A stretch of DNA of 64,000 nt from NCBI GenBank assembly GCA_030770425.1, contig JASJFT010000205.1, positions 1 to 64,000 of the forward strand, written 5' to 3'. This document shows, piece after piece, positions 50,384 to 62,005 of the stretch. The translations under genes were made by a program, and so were the position numbers. Below the pieces are notes generated by a model. The model was not told the origin of the DNA. It worked only from the letters and a program-made list of their open reading frames with translations, and made no database searches. Every line of letters begins with the position of its first letter. Within the stretch, counting starts at the first letter, position 1. This stretch comes from Darksidea phi (Eukaryota; Ascomycota; Dothideomycetes; Pleosporales; Lentitheciaceae).

Positions 50384-51820
50384 CCCTCCAATTGGTACTG
50401 CATCTCCAGCTCTTTGACCAGTCAGCACGCATCGCGATGGCAAACGTTTGGGGACATTTATACCTTTCCGCCATTGTTGTATTTAGTTAAGAAGAAGTTC
50501 GGATAAGCAATTGCAAAGTTATCGGGAGAGACCCGGCCTTTATTTTTGCAGCATTGGGGACTTTGGGGCGAGGCTGAAACGCGGCCTCGTAAACGAGCAT
50601 ATTTTAGTGTATTGATGGCTTGCATCGAATACATCTTATTGAAGGGTTCAGCCGCCAGCCACCACAAAGCTGACCAATGCAGTATCTCCCGGTCCTCAGC
50701 TGCCCCTATCCCTGACAATTTGAGTGTCACCGGAGATGCGCTGCTCAGGCCATACTTTGTGGATCTCATTAAAACTGTTTTTGCTAGCTCAGCCGCAGCA
50801 AGAAGGAGGGTAAAAGAAACGACGAGGCTCATAGGTCAGCCAGTCAAACCCTGAGGCTCGACAATAATGGTAAACAGGTAAGTGCGATTCTCAAAAGGGG
50901 TCGGAAGATTCCGTCGTCGACCATGAGGCTCTGTTTAGGAGGTGGCTTTTTTGCTTGGTTGTCGGAGCATTCCACCACGAAACTTTCCACATTAAACTGA
51001 TGCAGCGCATTCCTCCGGCGTAGGGGTTCGATGACTGCGCACACAGGGGGGCGGCATAATTCTTGCCGCCGACAACACGAACAACACGAACAACACCTAG
51101 ACACAACCACAACTTGCTCTGAATATAGTACCGGTATATGATTCTGAAATGTCGGAATACTCATCCCGCCTTTGAATCGAAATTTAGATGCAAATGCTAT
51201 TGTTTGCCAGTTGTTTGGGCGGAAAGAAATAATGCCGCTCTCTATGGCGCTTACTCTGACAGATGTGATAAACGCACATAGAGGTGGGTCCGCTTTGTCG
51301 AGCGACAGATTCGCCTAAGTAATAACGTATCTGGAATCCTTTTCAGGTGGGCATCGACCTGGTCGGCCGGCGGTCAGGGTCCAGAAGTTAATATAACCCT
51401 CAAGCATCTATAGGTACTCACTACTACTTATATCTTAGATCTTGATTATAGTGTCCATTACTAATATTACTTATACTTCCTACCCCAACCTTTAATATAT
51501 ATCTTGTAAATCGACCAACCAATGGTTACGACCACCACCATACTGAGTTTAGTACCACCGTTAGCAAGCATTCGTGCGGTGCCTGCAGATCCTCCCGCTA
51601 ATCCCAAAATCTGGGGTACGATCGACATGACGCCTCGGTACAGTTAGCGCGATGGCCATTACATCATAGTCCATTCATCCGGCGAAAACCTCCACTCCAA
51701 TGTCAATATTCGTATCGCCATACGGATCCCGCAACTATTCAATCACTCCGCAGCACCTCCATCATCTGCATTTCTCCACCGTCTTCGACGCCAAGGACAA
51801 GCAACACCACACTCGCAACC
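50384..51820. other. 1.4-kb intergenic, nothing recognised
   Basis: Contains the dynamin promoter and that of the small mitochondrial-type gene. A short AACACGAACAACACG repeat near 51065-51095 is the only notable structure. Confidence 0.4.
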
Positions 51821-52448
51821 ATGCCACGCCTTCCCAGCGGCCTCACCCCTTCCCTCCGCGCAAGCACTATGATTCGATCACGCATCCCATTACGCTATTC
51901 ATCGGGCTCACCAACCGCGACATCCGTCCCAGACAATCACTTCGTAAAAACCGGGACGCGCGGCGAATCCGACCCCGCGAAGATAAACATGCGCCGTGAC
52001 GAGTACTCGAAATCTGGGGGCGATGACATTGTCGCCGAGCAAAAGGTGGCCTCATTTGATGTACGTTTAACATGAAGTAGTGCCGCAAGGACAGGTTCCG
52101 AGTGAGTGGGTACGAGATTGCTGACGTGGTTTGCAGAGCGCAGCAGACACCGACCCACTCAGTCAGAAAACGACAGCAGGGAAGGGAAATGTTGTGAATC
52201 CTCTAGAGGTATCACCAGCGAATCCAGAGGTATCGCAGGTGGTGTCGACAAAGGTAAGACCCTAGCGCCCCAACTACCCACTTCGTCTCCCATCGTCCTT
52301 TCACAGCAAATTAACGTGTAAGTAGCAGGTCGAGAAGAACGTCGACCGAGAAGTAGGCGTACGCAGTGGCCAGGGTGCTACAAAGAAAGCAAAGAAGGTG
52401 GAAAAGGTAGAGATTGATATGACGAAGATTAAGATGCATGGACGTTGA
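51821..52448 (+). CDS. Small putative mitochondrial protein
   Basis: Three exons (51821-52060, 52137-52253, 52329-52448; introns 76 and 75 nt, longer than most here) encode 158 residues. The N-terminus (MPRLPSGLTPSLRASTMIRSR, ending RYSS) is a typical mitochondrial presequence. The body is hydrophilic: DEYSKSGGDDIVAEQKVASF, a segment GNVVNPLEVSPANPE, and a Lys-rich tail. I recall this pattern from conserved small fungal proteins without assigned function. No domain is recognised. Exons are phase 0 throughout, and the reading frames on both sides of each junction are continuous. Confidence 0.7.
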
Positions 52449-52911
52449 AGAGAGTACGGTATGGCGTAAGTCGGCGTTCAGGCTGAGGAGATTGCGTGGT
52501 TGGTCTTACACTGCATTATTCGACATAGCGCTTCTAGATGAAAATCACCAAGGCTCAGCTTCAGGGGGATTACGTCGAATGTGAGGAGAAGTACAGCAAC
52601 ACGTTTGACACTGCATTGAAGGTGGAAGTTGAAAGATGGGATTGGGATGGTAATAGCCAGCGAGACCACGAAAATTGAACACCCATCCCGATGGTCAAGT
52701 CCGCAAGGATATTCCATTAGAGCCCAAGGCCCTTTTCGCCAACCCCTATAGATGCAGTGCTTCCTACTCCTCATAGGCCTCGTCCGGTGAACCCCGCTCA
52801 TCAATATACCGCGTAGTCTTGACCGGTTTTCTAGCACTTAAAACATAACATATTAGCAAGACATCTTGTACAACATGGCCCAAACGCCTCCGCATCCCCC
52901 CAAACCAATTC
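52449..52911. other. Convergent intergenic gap
   Basis: Lies between the 3' ends of the small mitochondrial gene and yaf9; nothing recognised. Confidence 0.4.
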
Positions 52912-53853
52912 TCACCTCCTCCGACTCCGGTCTCCACTAGCCTGCTGTGCGGCCTGCTGCGCAGCCTCGTGACCTAACTCGGCCCTCAACGCTTTCAACC
53001 TGCTCTCCGTTTCCTCCCTCTTTCTACTCTCCTCGTCCAACTCCTTTTCCACCTCCTTCATCTTTTGCTGTATCATGTCAATTAACGTCGCCTCCTGCTC
53101 TTGGCTAAACGGGACGTCGTCGCTTCCTTTCTCCGGCAACTGCGCACTTCGTTCGCCATTCGGATAACCGCGCTTAGGCCGCCCGTTCGCTCCCATGCCA
53201 AGGATTGCGGCCTTCTTGCCACCCTTAGCAGATACAGGCATGAGATAGTTCCACTGGTCTTCTGCAGTGAGAGCCTCGAATAGGGCTTCGGTCGGCTCGT
53301 TGAATTGCACCACCTCCAAGAACTCACTCCTCACGCAGCCCGTCCTCTCTTGCTCTTCCTGCTGCTTCGCATCCCCATATTTTTCCAGCTGCAGAAAGTG
53401 CTGTCGATACTGCGCCTTCTCGCCGCTTATCGGCTGGAAGTGTAACCTGATATCAATGGAGAAGCCTCCCCATCCTGTCTCGGTGACTTCAAAGGGCGGA
53501 TTCTCGCATGTGCGAAGGGGATTCTCGTAGGTGTTGAAGATCTTGAATTGGACTTTGTTAAGCCAGGTTGTGAGCGAGGGATCGCCCTCTGGTTGGCGCA
53601 CGTAGACGGTCCAGCGCTTGGTATGGTCTTCGGGGACGCCTTTGGGGCGATCGGGGTGGCCTAGCGGGGGGAGATTCCAGGCTTCCGAACCGATAACTAT
53701 TAGTGTCAGAGTGAGGCGATTGAGGAAGAATGGTGGGTATGCGCACTAATATTTCGACTTATGCGCTTGTTCTACGCGTGGTCAGCTTGCGGGGGAGAGG
53801 TGCAATGGCAGTTTGCGTACTTTGACGCGCTTGTTCGCTGCGGGGGCGGGCAT
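52912..53853 (-). CDS. yaf9: YEATS-domain protein Yaf9
   Basis: Three exons (53821-53853, 53747-53771, 52912-53696; introns 49 and 50 nt) give 280 residues. Tiny exons 1-2 encode MPAPAANKRVKNKRISRNI; exon 3 carries the YEATS domain (GSEAWNLPP, HTKRWTVYVR, FKIFNTYENPLRTCENPPFE, GWGGFSIDIRLHF) and a C-terminal coiled coil (about residues 225-265) ending in a basic tail. The domain binds acetylated or crotonylated histone tails; the WGGF segment contributes to the aromatic pocket. Yaf9 is shared by the SWR1 and NuA4 chromatin complexes. The position of the short first exons is as in many fungal yaf9 genes. It is divergent from the next gene with 296 bp between starts. Confidence 0.93.
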
Positions 53854-54149
53854 TGCGACAGCTCGCGCCGCCTGCTTGGGAGAGGTGAGGGACGGTTGAT
53901 GGATCAGGAAATACCGTGAATGGAGGCAGTCTGCGTATCAAAAATAAGGATTACCAAGCAAGTAGAATGCTCTGACGAGGAGTGTCGAGGTTTGAGAAGC
54001 AGCCCACATACGAAAGTGCAGGTCGTTCGCCGCGGAGGTCTTGGCACACGATCCTTGTCAGCCCTACAGATCACAACTAGCCTATGATGCTGCCGGTGAC
54101 ATCAACACTTCTTCTCCCACCTTTTCCGGACACCAACACAACAGGCGCA

Positions 54150-55206
54150 ATGGCTTCGGCAGCAAAGAAGAAACTTGTAGTATGCGGTGGCAATGGCTTC
54201 TTAGGTAAGTCGTCACTGCAATCACCTGCAATTTGGCGATAGCAGCTACAAAGAGCTCATGCGAACACAGGAAGTCGTATATGCAAAGCCGCGGCACATC
54301 GCGGATGGACCGTAACTTCCATATCGTACATCCTTTCCCTCTTCCAGCAACCTTCCCATTCATCTAATGACCACCTAGACGCTCCGGCGCCCCCCAATGG
54401 GCATCCGTAACATCCTCGCCCACCCCACCGCCCTGGTCCACCTCCGTCTCGTGGGAAAAGGGCGACATCCTCGACCCTTCAACCTACATCCAACATCTCG
54501 AAAACGCCGAAGCCGTAGTCCACAGCATGGGCATACTGCTAGAAGCAGACTACAAAGGCGTAGTGTCGGGTCGCGAATCGCCGATAGCAGGACTACAGCG
54601 CGCATTTAGTGCAAACAAGCGGGGGACGCAGAATCCATTAGATGTGAAGGAGGGGGAGACGTTGAGGCCACAGGAGAGGGACGGACAACTGACATATGAG
54701 GTCATGAATAGGGATTCAGGTACGCTTGCACACTCTCAATCACCCCCATCCCGAGCGGCAGTGAGCTAATGGGTTGAACAGCCGTAAGCCTAGCAAAACG
54801 AGCCTCCGAACATTCCGTCCCAACGTACTGCTACATCTCCGCCGCCGCGGGTGCCCCCGTCCTCCCCGCACGCTACATAACCACAAAACGCGAGGCGGAG
54901 TCCCTAATAACCCAAAACTTCCCTTCTACCCGCAATATCTTCATCCGCGCACCCTTCATGTACGACTCCAGTCGCACCTTCACGTTACCAATAGCAGCAG
55001 CAGGTAGCATAGCATCAATGGTGAATAGTGCGGTAGGAGGGAGGCTGACGTGGTTGATGGGTGCAGGGGGAATCAAGCCGTTGAAGGCTGACACGGTTGC
55101 TGATGCAGTGGTGGAAGCGCTAGAGGATGGGGAGGTTAGGGGGACGGTGGATGTAGGGGATATTGAGCGGCTGGCTACTAGGGCTTGGAGGAAAAACATG
55201 GCATAA
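54150..55206 (+). CDS. NAD(P)-binding epimerase/dehydratase, Coq11-like
   Basis: Four exons (54150-54204, 54271-54325, 54379-54719, 54782-55206) encode 291 residues. The Rossmann GxxGxxG signature is spread over the first intron: KLVVCGGNGFL|GSRICK. Then come SISRSGAP, KGDILDPSTYIQHLENAEA, AVVHSMGILL, TYCYISAAAG, the Y-x-x-x-K equivalent RYITTKREAE, and FIRAPFMYD. This is the extended SDR family of yeast Coq11/Ylr290c and plant/animal NDUFA9-like proteins, which act in mitochondria near coenzyme Q synthesis. The assignment to Coq11 is by sequence pattern and is not certain. No clear mitochondrial presequence is seen. Confidence 0.82.
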
Positions 55207-57422
55207 TGAGATGTTGCGAGAAGTGTACGAGTACAGATATGGGACGATTTGATTAAATGGAATGGAACACTACGCTCACGATTAGATAATACTATCACAA
55301 TCTAACCGAAGTGTTAACTTTAGCCGTTTAGGTGGACTGTTATTATCGGTTTCAAAATTAATGTAGCACTCCCGTAGGTAGCAAGCACACACATAAAAGA
55401 ATTCAAAGGAACTATGGGTCGATGGTATGCGGCGGACAACGTTCGAATTGGCTTTTGAGACGGCCCTGTGGGCCCTCGTGCGGTCGCGAACACGGCAGAT
55501 GGAGGTGAGTGATGTCGCAGGTTGAAGATCTAGCTATAGATGGGTAGGGCGATCGATGAGATTGTGGAGGATGGAGTGCAACGCTCCGTTTTTATGGGAC
55601 ATTGAGCAGATAGCAGGTCACATTTTCTACTCTTGAGTCTAGTAGACTATCGTCGCTACCGCCAAATGTTATGGCAAGCGCCACGGTACACGTCACGCCC
55701 TCTCTAAGGCTCTAGTCGTTGCCCGCGGTATATATTACGCCCTCTTTTACAAGGCCCAGGCTATTACCCTCATAGTCATACCGTGATGTAAGCCTTAGGC
55801 AACGACTATAATCCCCTTTGGTTTCAAAAACATTCTTGCGTTTCTAGGTATTCGGGACGAAGTACCTTTTTGTGTCACCTCTTTGGGTTATTCCGCGAGT
55901 TCGGCGACGCGATGGCTGCTACCCATTCGATAAAGAACTCAAAAGGAAACGGGTTGCAGAGGAACGTGAAGGAAGCGCATCCCATAAAGCACTTGGAAAA
56001 CCAGCTTGCAAAAAGGCGTAGCAAAGAGAGACCACCACAAGTTGTAACCTTCAACGTGCTAAAGCGAACCGTATTCAAGATAGTCCATTAGCGATATCTC
56101 TCTAGTTACTAAACACCTATCCTATACTACATCTAAATTTTCCCAACGAGGACATATACCTGGTAAGAGCCTTCATGAATGCCCTTGACACGCCCTCAAG
56201 AGGCATTGTTCGCTACCGGGGTTAGCACTTTTTTTGAAAAGGCATTGTCAAAGTATACATCTCCTGCCTAAAAAGTAGATTACTAGGTTTGGGAAGACTA
56301 GGTCTGCGTCTGGAAAAGGCTGGAGAAACCAAAGCGTGTTAGGTTTATAATATTTGTGTTTATTTATTGGCTAATCCCTCATCAAAATGTTAATATGGCT
56401 GGCCATCTTCAACAGGATTGACAACGCGGAGCGGCGGACCCGAATCCGAGCGAGAAGGTGGTAAGCAAAGGGTCATGGATGCTACATCGAATCTATATTG
56501 AAGAGAAACGAGTAGATAAGCGGCTTGCTCAGCGGAGAGGGGAGGTAGGTGACTGTATATAACCATGTTCTCCCTGCTCACGACGTGCATACCGATGAGA
56601 TCGCAGACATCCTTTAGGTAATCTATGACCTAAAACGCCCAAATTATGGTTTCTTCTTAGCATGAGCTACTTCATCGTTGATGATGCTAGGGCATTCCGT
56701 GTGTCAAATGGGGTTTGCATGTATCTTGTTGACTATTACCGTCGTTGTGACCCGAGTGACTTGGATCAAACTGAGACCGAAAAAGATGGCGCGGTAGACG
56801 AGGTTGCACATGAGATGTTAGAACGAAAGCAACGCGGAACTGCTGCGCAAAAATCTATTATGAGTTTGTACTAGAGTTGTGCGTTTATAAAGAAAGCTCC
56901 AAACTGGCGACGTGTATATTTTTCTATGCCCATCTCTCAAACCCCATCGTAAATACCGTCACTCCGTTCTATTTTCATGCAAATGTTCAATGCTAAGAGC
57001 CCAAGCGCAACCTATATTCTGGTCAGCTGTTTATCCAAACACTCGTCTCAACGTAGAACCCAGGGTAACCTAAAGTATCAGTGCTCTCTTTGATCCCCAA
57101 AGTTACACCCACAACAAGCTGCGAGCGAACTATTCGGAGACACCTATAGCCCAGACATCCATCACACTGGCTTTCAAAAGAGAACCAAGTTGCAACGGGC
57201 ATCTGGAGGTGCCAGGCTTTTCTTCGTCATGACTATTCCATATACCTCAGAGCAAGGAGAGAAAGATGGACTTACAATATACGCATATACCCCACCTACC
57301 ACACCCCTCAGGGTTAAAACGCCACCCATTTAAAATATCCTGATCGGTGAATAGCTCATTCACACGACCCTCCACCCCCGCCCTGTCCACGTCGCCTAAT
57401 GCAATCAAGTCAATTCTGGCGG
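55207..57422. other. 2.2-kb gene-poor region
   Basis: No firm gene. It contains a short inverted repeat (TAGTCGTTGCC at 55713-55723 and GGCAACGACTA at 55798-55808) and a basic open frame around 55870-56091 in which one frame reads GCYPFDKELKRKRVAEERE. This could be the tail of a decayed mobile-element ORF, but I cannot show it. Confidence 0.4.
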
Positions 57423-59006
57423 TTACTTCTTCCGGGACGATTGTGCCACCAATTTCTTCTTGAGGTGCTTCGGCATTTTCTCCTTTCGCTTTTCGCGTTT
57501 CTCTTCTTTGATAGCCTTCTTATGCGCGCTCTTGGCGTCTTTGTCCATGTTCTTCTTGCCGCGCGGCGTCCCCTTCTCGAAGCGGCTTTCATCCTCATCC
57601 GAGTCGGAATTCTCGCTGCCCGAGTCGGTGGCGTCGGATGAGTTGACGCTAGCGTAGGCATTATCAGGGGTAGCTGTTTTGTCGGCGAGGAGACCTTGGT
57701 AGATGAGTTCGTCGCGGTTGCCGGCGTTAAGGAGTTCGGCATCACGCTCAATGTCGTAGACTTCGTTGAGGGTTTTGGGGATGTATTGGTTACGGAAGAC
57801 TTCGTCGTCGAGCTCTTCCTTATCCTTCTCCTCTTCGCTCAATGCCTCGCGCTTTGTGAACATCTGGTTGATGAAGGCCGACATGTCGGCGATCTCTTTG
57901 CCGCCTTCCTCGCCGGTAACAAAGGTGAAGACTTTGCGCTCGCTGAGAACTTCGACGTTGCGCGAGCGGAAGAAATCCGAGACGTTCTTGACGTCCATGC
58001 GCAGGAATTCGAGGGAGCGAGGGTGGTCGTGCTCGACGGATTGCGAGACGTCGATCATGAAGAGCTTGTTCTCATGGTAGAGGACATTGTATTCGCTTAG
58101 ATCGGCGTGGACCAGGTGGCAGGTGTGGTACATGGTGCGCATGTAACCGAGCAACTGAATGTACAGATCTTTCCACTTCTGCTCTTCCTCCTCGGCGCTC
58201 ATGCCCTCGAACTTAACGTCGCGAAGACGCGGAGCAGGCCAGCCCTTCTTGTCGCCTAAGAAGCTCATTACGAGGACGTGCAAGCGGAGGTACAGTGGCT
58301 CGGGGCACGGTATCCCAGCGTTGTATATGCGCTTTAGATTCCGCATCTCCTTCTCGGCCCACACCTTGACCATCGCTTTATTGTTGCTCTTGTTGTAGCC
58401 TTGACGGAATCGGTATTCGCCAGTGACGTACTTGTCGCGGTCTTTGAAGACCAAGATTGAAGTCTTGTAGACCTTGATGGCGCGGTGTAGCTGCTGCGCG
58501 TCTTCGCCGTCTTGGACGGTGATGGCGTGGTATACGTTCGCCTCCTTGCCAGTCGAGATGACGCCATGGATCTCGGAGACAATATTGCGGTTGATGAGCT
58601 GCAGCAGGATCATGCGAGTCCTGGGATCCAGCACCTGCTCGCTCGTCGCTCGGTCGCTTTTGTCTTTGTCCCGCGAAGCACCCCCGCCGGTGCCTGCCAT
58701 ACGCCCATCAAGCCGAATCTTGCTGGCATGCTTGGCTAGAGACGCGACCTGGTCGTCGATAGCGGCGCGTGTGTTCACAGCAGGCTTTTGTGGATTCACT
58801 TTAGGCTTCTGGTCATCGGGTATCGAGGGGTCGTTCAGCTTCCTTTGGCGATTGTACGACTTGGTGAAGTCGTTGGGATCCGACGATTCGGTGAGCTCAG
58901 GTGCCTCCTCTTCGGAATCAAAAAGATCCTCGATATCGGAGTCGTTGCTCTCGTCACGGTTTGTGACGGGGTCAGGCGCGGGAATCGTCGCGTCTATGCT
59001 CGCCAT
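57423..59006 (-). CDS. rio1: Rio1 atypical protein kinase
   Basis: An intronless 527-residue protein. An acidic N-terminus (DSDIEDLFDSEEEAP) precedes a RIO kinase domain: the STGKEANVYHA glycine-loop equivalent, AIKVYKTSILVFKDRDKYV with the catalytic Lys, the HADLSEYNVLYH catalytic loop and the MIDVSQSVEHDHP metal-binding motif. The C-terminus is acidic then Lys-rich (KKAIKEEKREKRKEK, ending SSRKK), a nuclear localisation and ribosome-binding tail. Rio1 is needed for late 40S maturation (20S pre-rRNA processing) and has roles in rDNA control. The conserved ATG at 59006 starts MASIDATIPAPDP. It lies 600 bp downstream of and in tandem with atg17. Confidence 0.96.
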   Translation of the reverse strand: MASIDATIPAPDPVTNRDESNDSDIEDLFDSEEEAPELTESSDPNDFTKSYNRQRKLNDPSIPDDQKPKVNPQKPAVNTRAAIDDQVASLAKHASKIRLDGRMAGTGGGASRDKDKSDRATSEQVLDPRTRMILLQLINRNIVSEIHGVISTGKEANVYHAITVQDGEDAQQLHRAIKVYKTSILVFKDRDKYVTGEYRFRQGYNKSNNKAMVKVWAEKEMRNLKRIYNAGIPCPEPLYLRLHVLVMSFLGDKKGWPAPRLRDVKFEGMSAEEEEQKWKDLYIQLLGYMRTMYHTCHLVHADLSEYNVLYHENKLFMIDVSQSVEHDHPRSLEFLRMDVKNVSDFFRSRNVEVLSERKVFTFVTGEEGGKEIADMSAFINQMFTKREALSEEEKDKEELDDEVFRNQYIPKTLNEVYDIERDAELLNAGNRDELIYQGLLADKTATPDNAYASVNSSDATDSGSENSDSDEDESRFEKGTPRGKKNMDKDAKSAHKKAIKEEKREKRKEKMPKHLKKKLVAQSSRKK

Positions 59007-59603
59007 GGTTGTAGAATGCCGCCCGAAGGTTGTGTGGCTATCTTTGTAAGGGATGGTTGGAATAGAAAGGATGCTGCTACGACGGTCTATGGCAGCGGGA
59101 TAGAGCTTTATGAGGCGGGGCTCGAGGTCGCGCCCTAGATGGTATGCGCTGTCCGCCGGGGCGATGTGGGGTAACAGAAATTGTTCGGTGACCCGAAACA
59201 CGTCACTAGCGAAATCGGCAGAATCGCGGGGTCATTGGACTGGTCTGCAAAGGCGGTGAATCGCTCGCGTGTCCCTCTGATAGCCATTCCCTAGGTATTG
59301 ATAGTGAAACTCCTCAAGCGCTGGTTTGTTTTACCATTCTGGGTTGGAAAGATGCCACCTTTGAGAAGCTGCTGCAACCAATAGACTGTTGACGCCCACG
59401 ACCAACAGCCATTCATTGCGAACTGGAAGACTTGCGCAGTACCTCTAGTGAACACAGAGGGTTGTCCGGGAGAATCTAAAAGGTCAATATATGACTACTT
59501 ACACAGCAACAGGAAATGCAAAATGGAAAAAGAACAGGTGGCCGAATACCCATCACGCCGAGAAAGCGGGTATTCCGTAGCATATACAAGACACAACGCC
59601 TTC
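59007..59603. other. Intergenic, nothing recognised
   Basis: Lies between atg17 (3' end) and rio1 (5' end); no motif recognised. Confidence 0.4.
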
Positions 59604-61140
59604 TTACATCCTCCTCTTCACTCTCATCAACGCACGCTCAACCACATTCCTGTCAAGCTGCGGTATGCTCTGCACCATGGTCTCCATATGCCCCACCTCC
59701 TGCCCCACCTCGCCTTCTTCATCGTGTATCCAAGGGACGGCTCGGACCTCATACTGTCTCGGTGGGTCCCTCAACCCAGGCCAAATGTCCAGCGGCAGGA
59801 AGTCGCCCTGTGTGAGTGCGAACTGCTCCCGCGCACGCTCATCTTCGGCGTGCAGTCTGTCGAGCTCCTTTTGTGCGTCTTCAGCCTTCCGTTTCGCTTT
59901 ATCGTGCCTCCGTCTGCGGGCCGAGATCTCTACCAGCAGTTCAGCGTAGGCCAGATCGAAGCGCTCGTAAAACTCCCTCTGGTTCTCCCACTCTTCGATG
60001 CCGTTGAGCAGCGTCGGCCGCGTATCCTCCAGCCAAGAACCATGGAAGGATCTAGTTGTCGCAATGTGGCATTTGACCTCAGCGGCTATCTGTGCGATCA
60101 TGCGTAAGATGCTGTTCAACGCTGAATCTTCATTGCGCAAGTTGGTGATGTGATTGTCAATTTGAGAAAGCAAAAAGGACATCTCGGAGCCTCGTTCCCG
60201 GATTTCCGAAACAACGTCCTCAACTTCGACGGCATCCTTGAGCAGCACAGCAAGCATCTCTTGACGCTCCTCTTCCGATATGGGTTCCGGAGGTGCGGCG
60301 TGAGCTTCGCCTGACGGAACGGGCTCATCGCCCGTGGCCTGGGTTGCTGCGGCGGCGCCGCCCTCCGTGTGAAGAAGAGCCGACACGCAGAGGTCATAGT
60401 GCCGCACAAGCGATTGAAACGCCTGTGCTGCCTCCCTCGCATGCGCCTCTAAATCATGATATAAGCTGGGTATTGGACTGGGCGTCGAGTCGGTGACCGG
60501 AGTCGTCGGGACGTTCTCGATGGAAGAATGCAGGTTCTCGAGTGCGGTATCGAACGAATCGTTGCTGTCATCGAGGCTCACATGAACTTCGTTGTATCGG
60601 TCTATGCAGTCACGGAGTGAGTCTTTGAGATTAGTGACGGTTGTGCTGTCGATGAAATCGAAGAGGTGCTTCTGCGGCGTGCCCGGCGGCTGCAGGACGG
60701 CTTCGATTGGGGTATCGCGCAGAACAGCGAGGGTTGACTGAAGCCCAGTATATGAAGTATCGAGATCATGCAGTAGTGACTGTCCAGTCAGCATCCTACC
60801 ACATGTCAAGCAGAGATTGGGTTACCTTGAACTCTACCTGCACGTCCGCCTCGACAGCCTCTATGCCGCGGCGGACGGCGACGAGAGCATCGACCTGCTC
60901 ATCAACAATATTCCTGATGGAGGTGTTCTTCGCTGCGAGGATGGCATTCTCCTCGAGCAGTTCACGCGCCGAGTTGACGATCTCGTTTGCGCGCCAGAGG
61001 ATTGTCTGCGTGTTGAGAGAGCGCTTCGAGGCTACAAAGTGATTCACGAGATCTTCGAGCGACAGAGGGCGATTCTGGTCTAGCGACCGCCTAGAGCTTG
61101 CGCTGCTCGTCGACGACGCGGGAGATGGCGGAGAAGCCAT
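59604..61140 (-). CDS. atg17: Autophagy scaffold protein Atg17
   Basis: Two exons (60826-61140, 59604-60779; 46-nt intron whose acceptor ACAG follows a TGCTGAC branch-like box) encode 496 residues. A Ser-rich N-terminus is followed by LEDLVNHFVASKRSLNTQT, then an extended alpha-helical body (LLEENAILAAKNTSIRNIV; LHDLDTSYTGLQSTL; EFYERFDLAYAELLVEISAR) and the conserved C-terminal FLPLDIWPGLRDPP. Atg17 is the dimeric, crescent-shaped scaffold that, with Atg29-Atg31 and Atg1-Atg13, starts the phagophore assembly site in starvation. The start is the first ATG; upstream only GTG is in frame. Splicing at the second AG, not the nearer TAG, is required for frame. Confidence 0.9.
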
Positions 61141-62005
61141 GGATTGCGGAGCCTGGTTGACTAGGCTGGAGGGCACGAGGGCTATAGCAGCGCGCGTTGA
61201 GATGGAGAGCGTGGTTCAACAGCTGCTGCATCGTCACCGCGAGCGAGCAAGCATAGACGGCGCGAAGACAGAAAATGGCCTCGCAACGATCAGAGTCATG
61301 GTGATGGAAGGCTGCTGGGACAAGGTAGCTGTCGGAGCTTGGGGACCTCCGCCAGATGCTTGCCCAAAGCAGAAGGCGGTGAAGGCGCTAGAGAAGGGAA
61401 CCGGGGACCGGGGTGCATGCAATAGCGCAACCTGGGGGGGAGGCTGGCTGCTGGTCTAACACGACGTCGAAGCATGCTGGGGACGACGACTGTAGAGAGG
61501 GTGCGCCATTCTCCGAGATGATTGCAAAGTGATTAGGAGCAGGCTAAAACAGGCACGACGACGGTGCAAGCCATGGCGATTGCGTGATCGGCGTGATTGC
61601 GTGCTTTGAGGAACGTTGAAGAACATTGGGGCGGCGACTCGGTAGACTTCGTCGTCGCTTGGTGGGAAGCCTCATCACGCATCCTGCCCACTCGAGGTGG
61701 CCCTGCGAAAGCAACAGAGACGCAACCAACAGAATCTGCTGTGGCTGCTCCTCTCTGTACTCGACACTGCGAAGATATCCTTGCGCTGCCCTACCGTTGT
61801 TGTGCATCTGCGCCGCCGCCGCCGCGAGACCCTGGACCCTCAGTCACGCAATCCGTCCGCAGAATCACCACTTCGCCTCTCCTCCCTCCCTTCCCCCATG
61901 AACGGCGCAGTCGGGGCCTTCATAGGTACCCTTGCGTCCGCGCTACGTCCGGCCCAGCTGTAACCGGATTGTAAATCGGCGCCGGCGTACCACTGCTCAC
62001 CCAAA
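61141..62005. promoter_or_regulatory. Divergent promoter of atg17 and sconB
   Basis: An 865-bp head-to-head region with several open but unsupported frames. No specific site was identified. Confidence 0.4.

Noticed and set aside
59007..59201. N-terminal extension of Rio1 by 65 codons
   Set aside because: The conserved acidic N-terminus begins at the ATG at 59006; the extension has no family-like sequence and would use upstream leader DNA.
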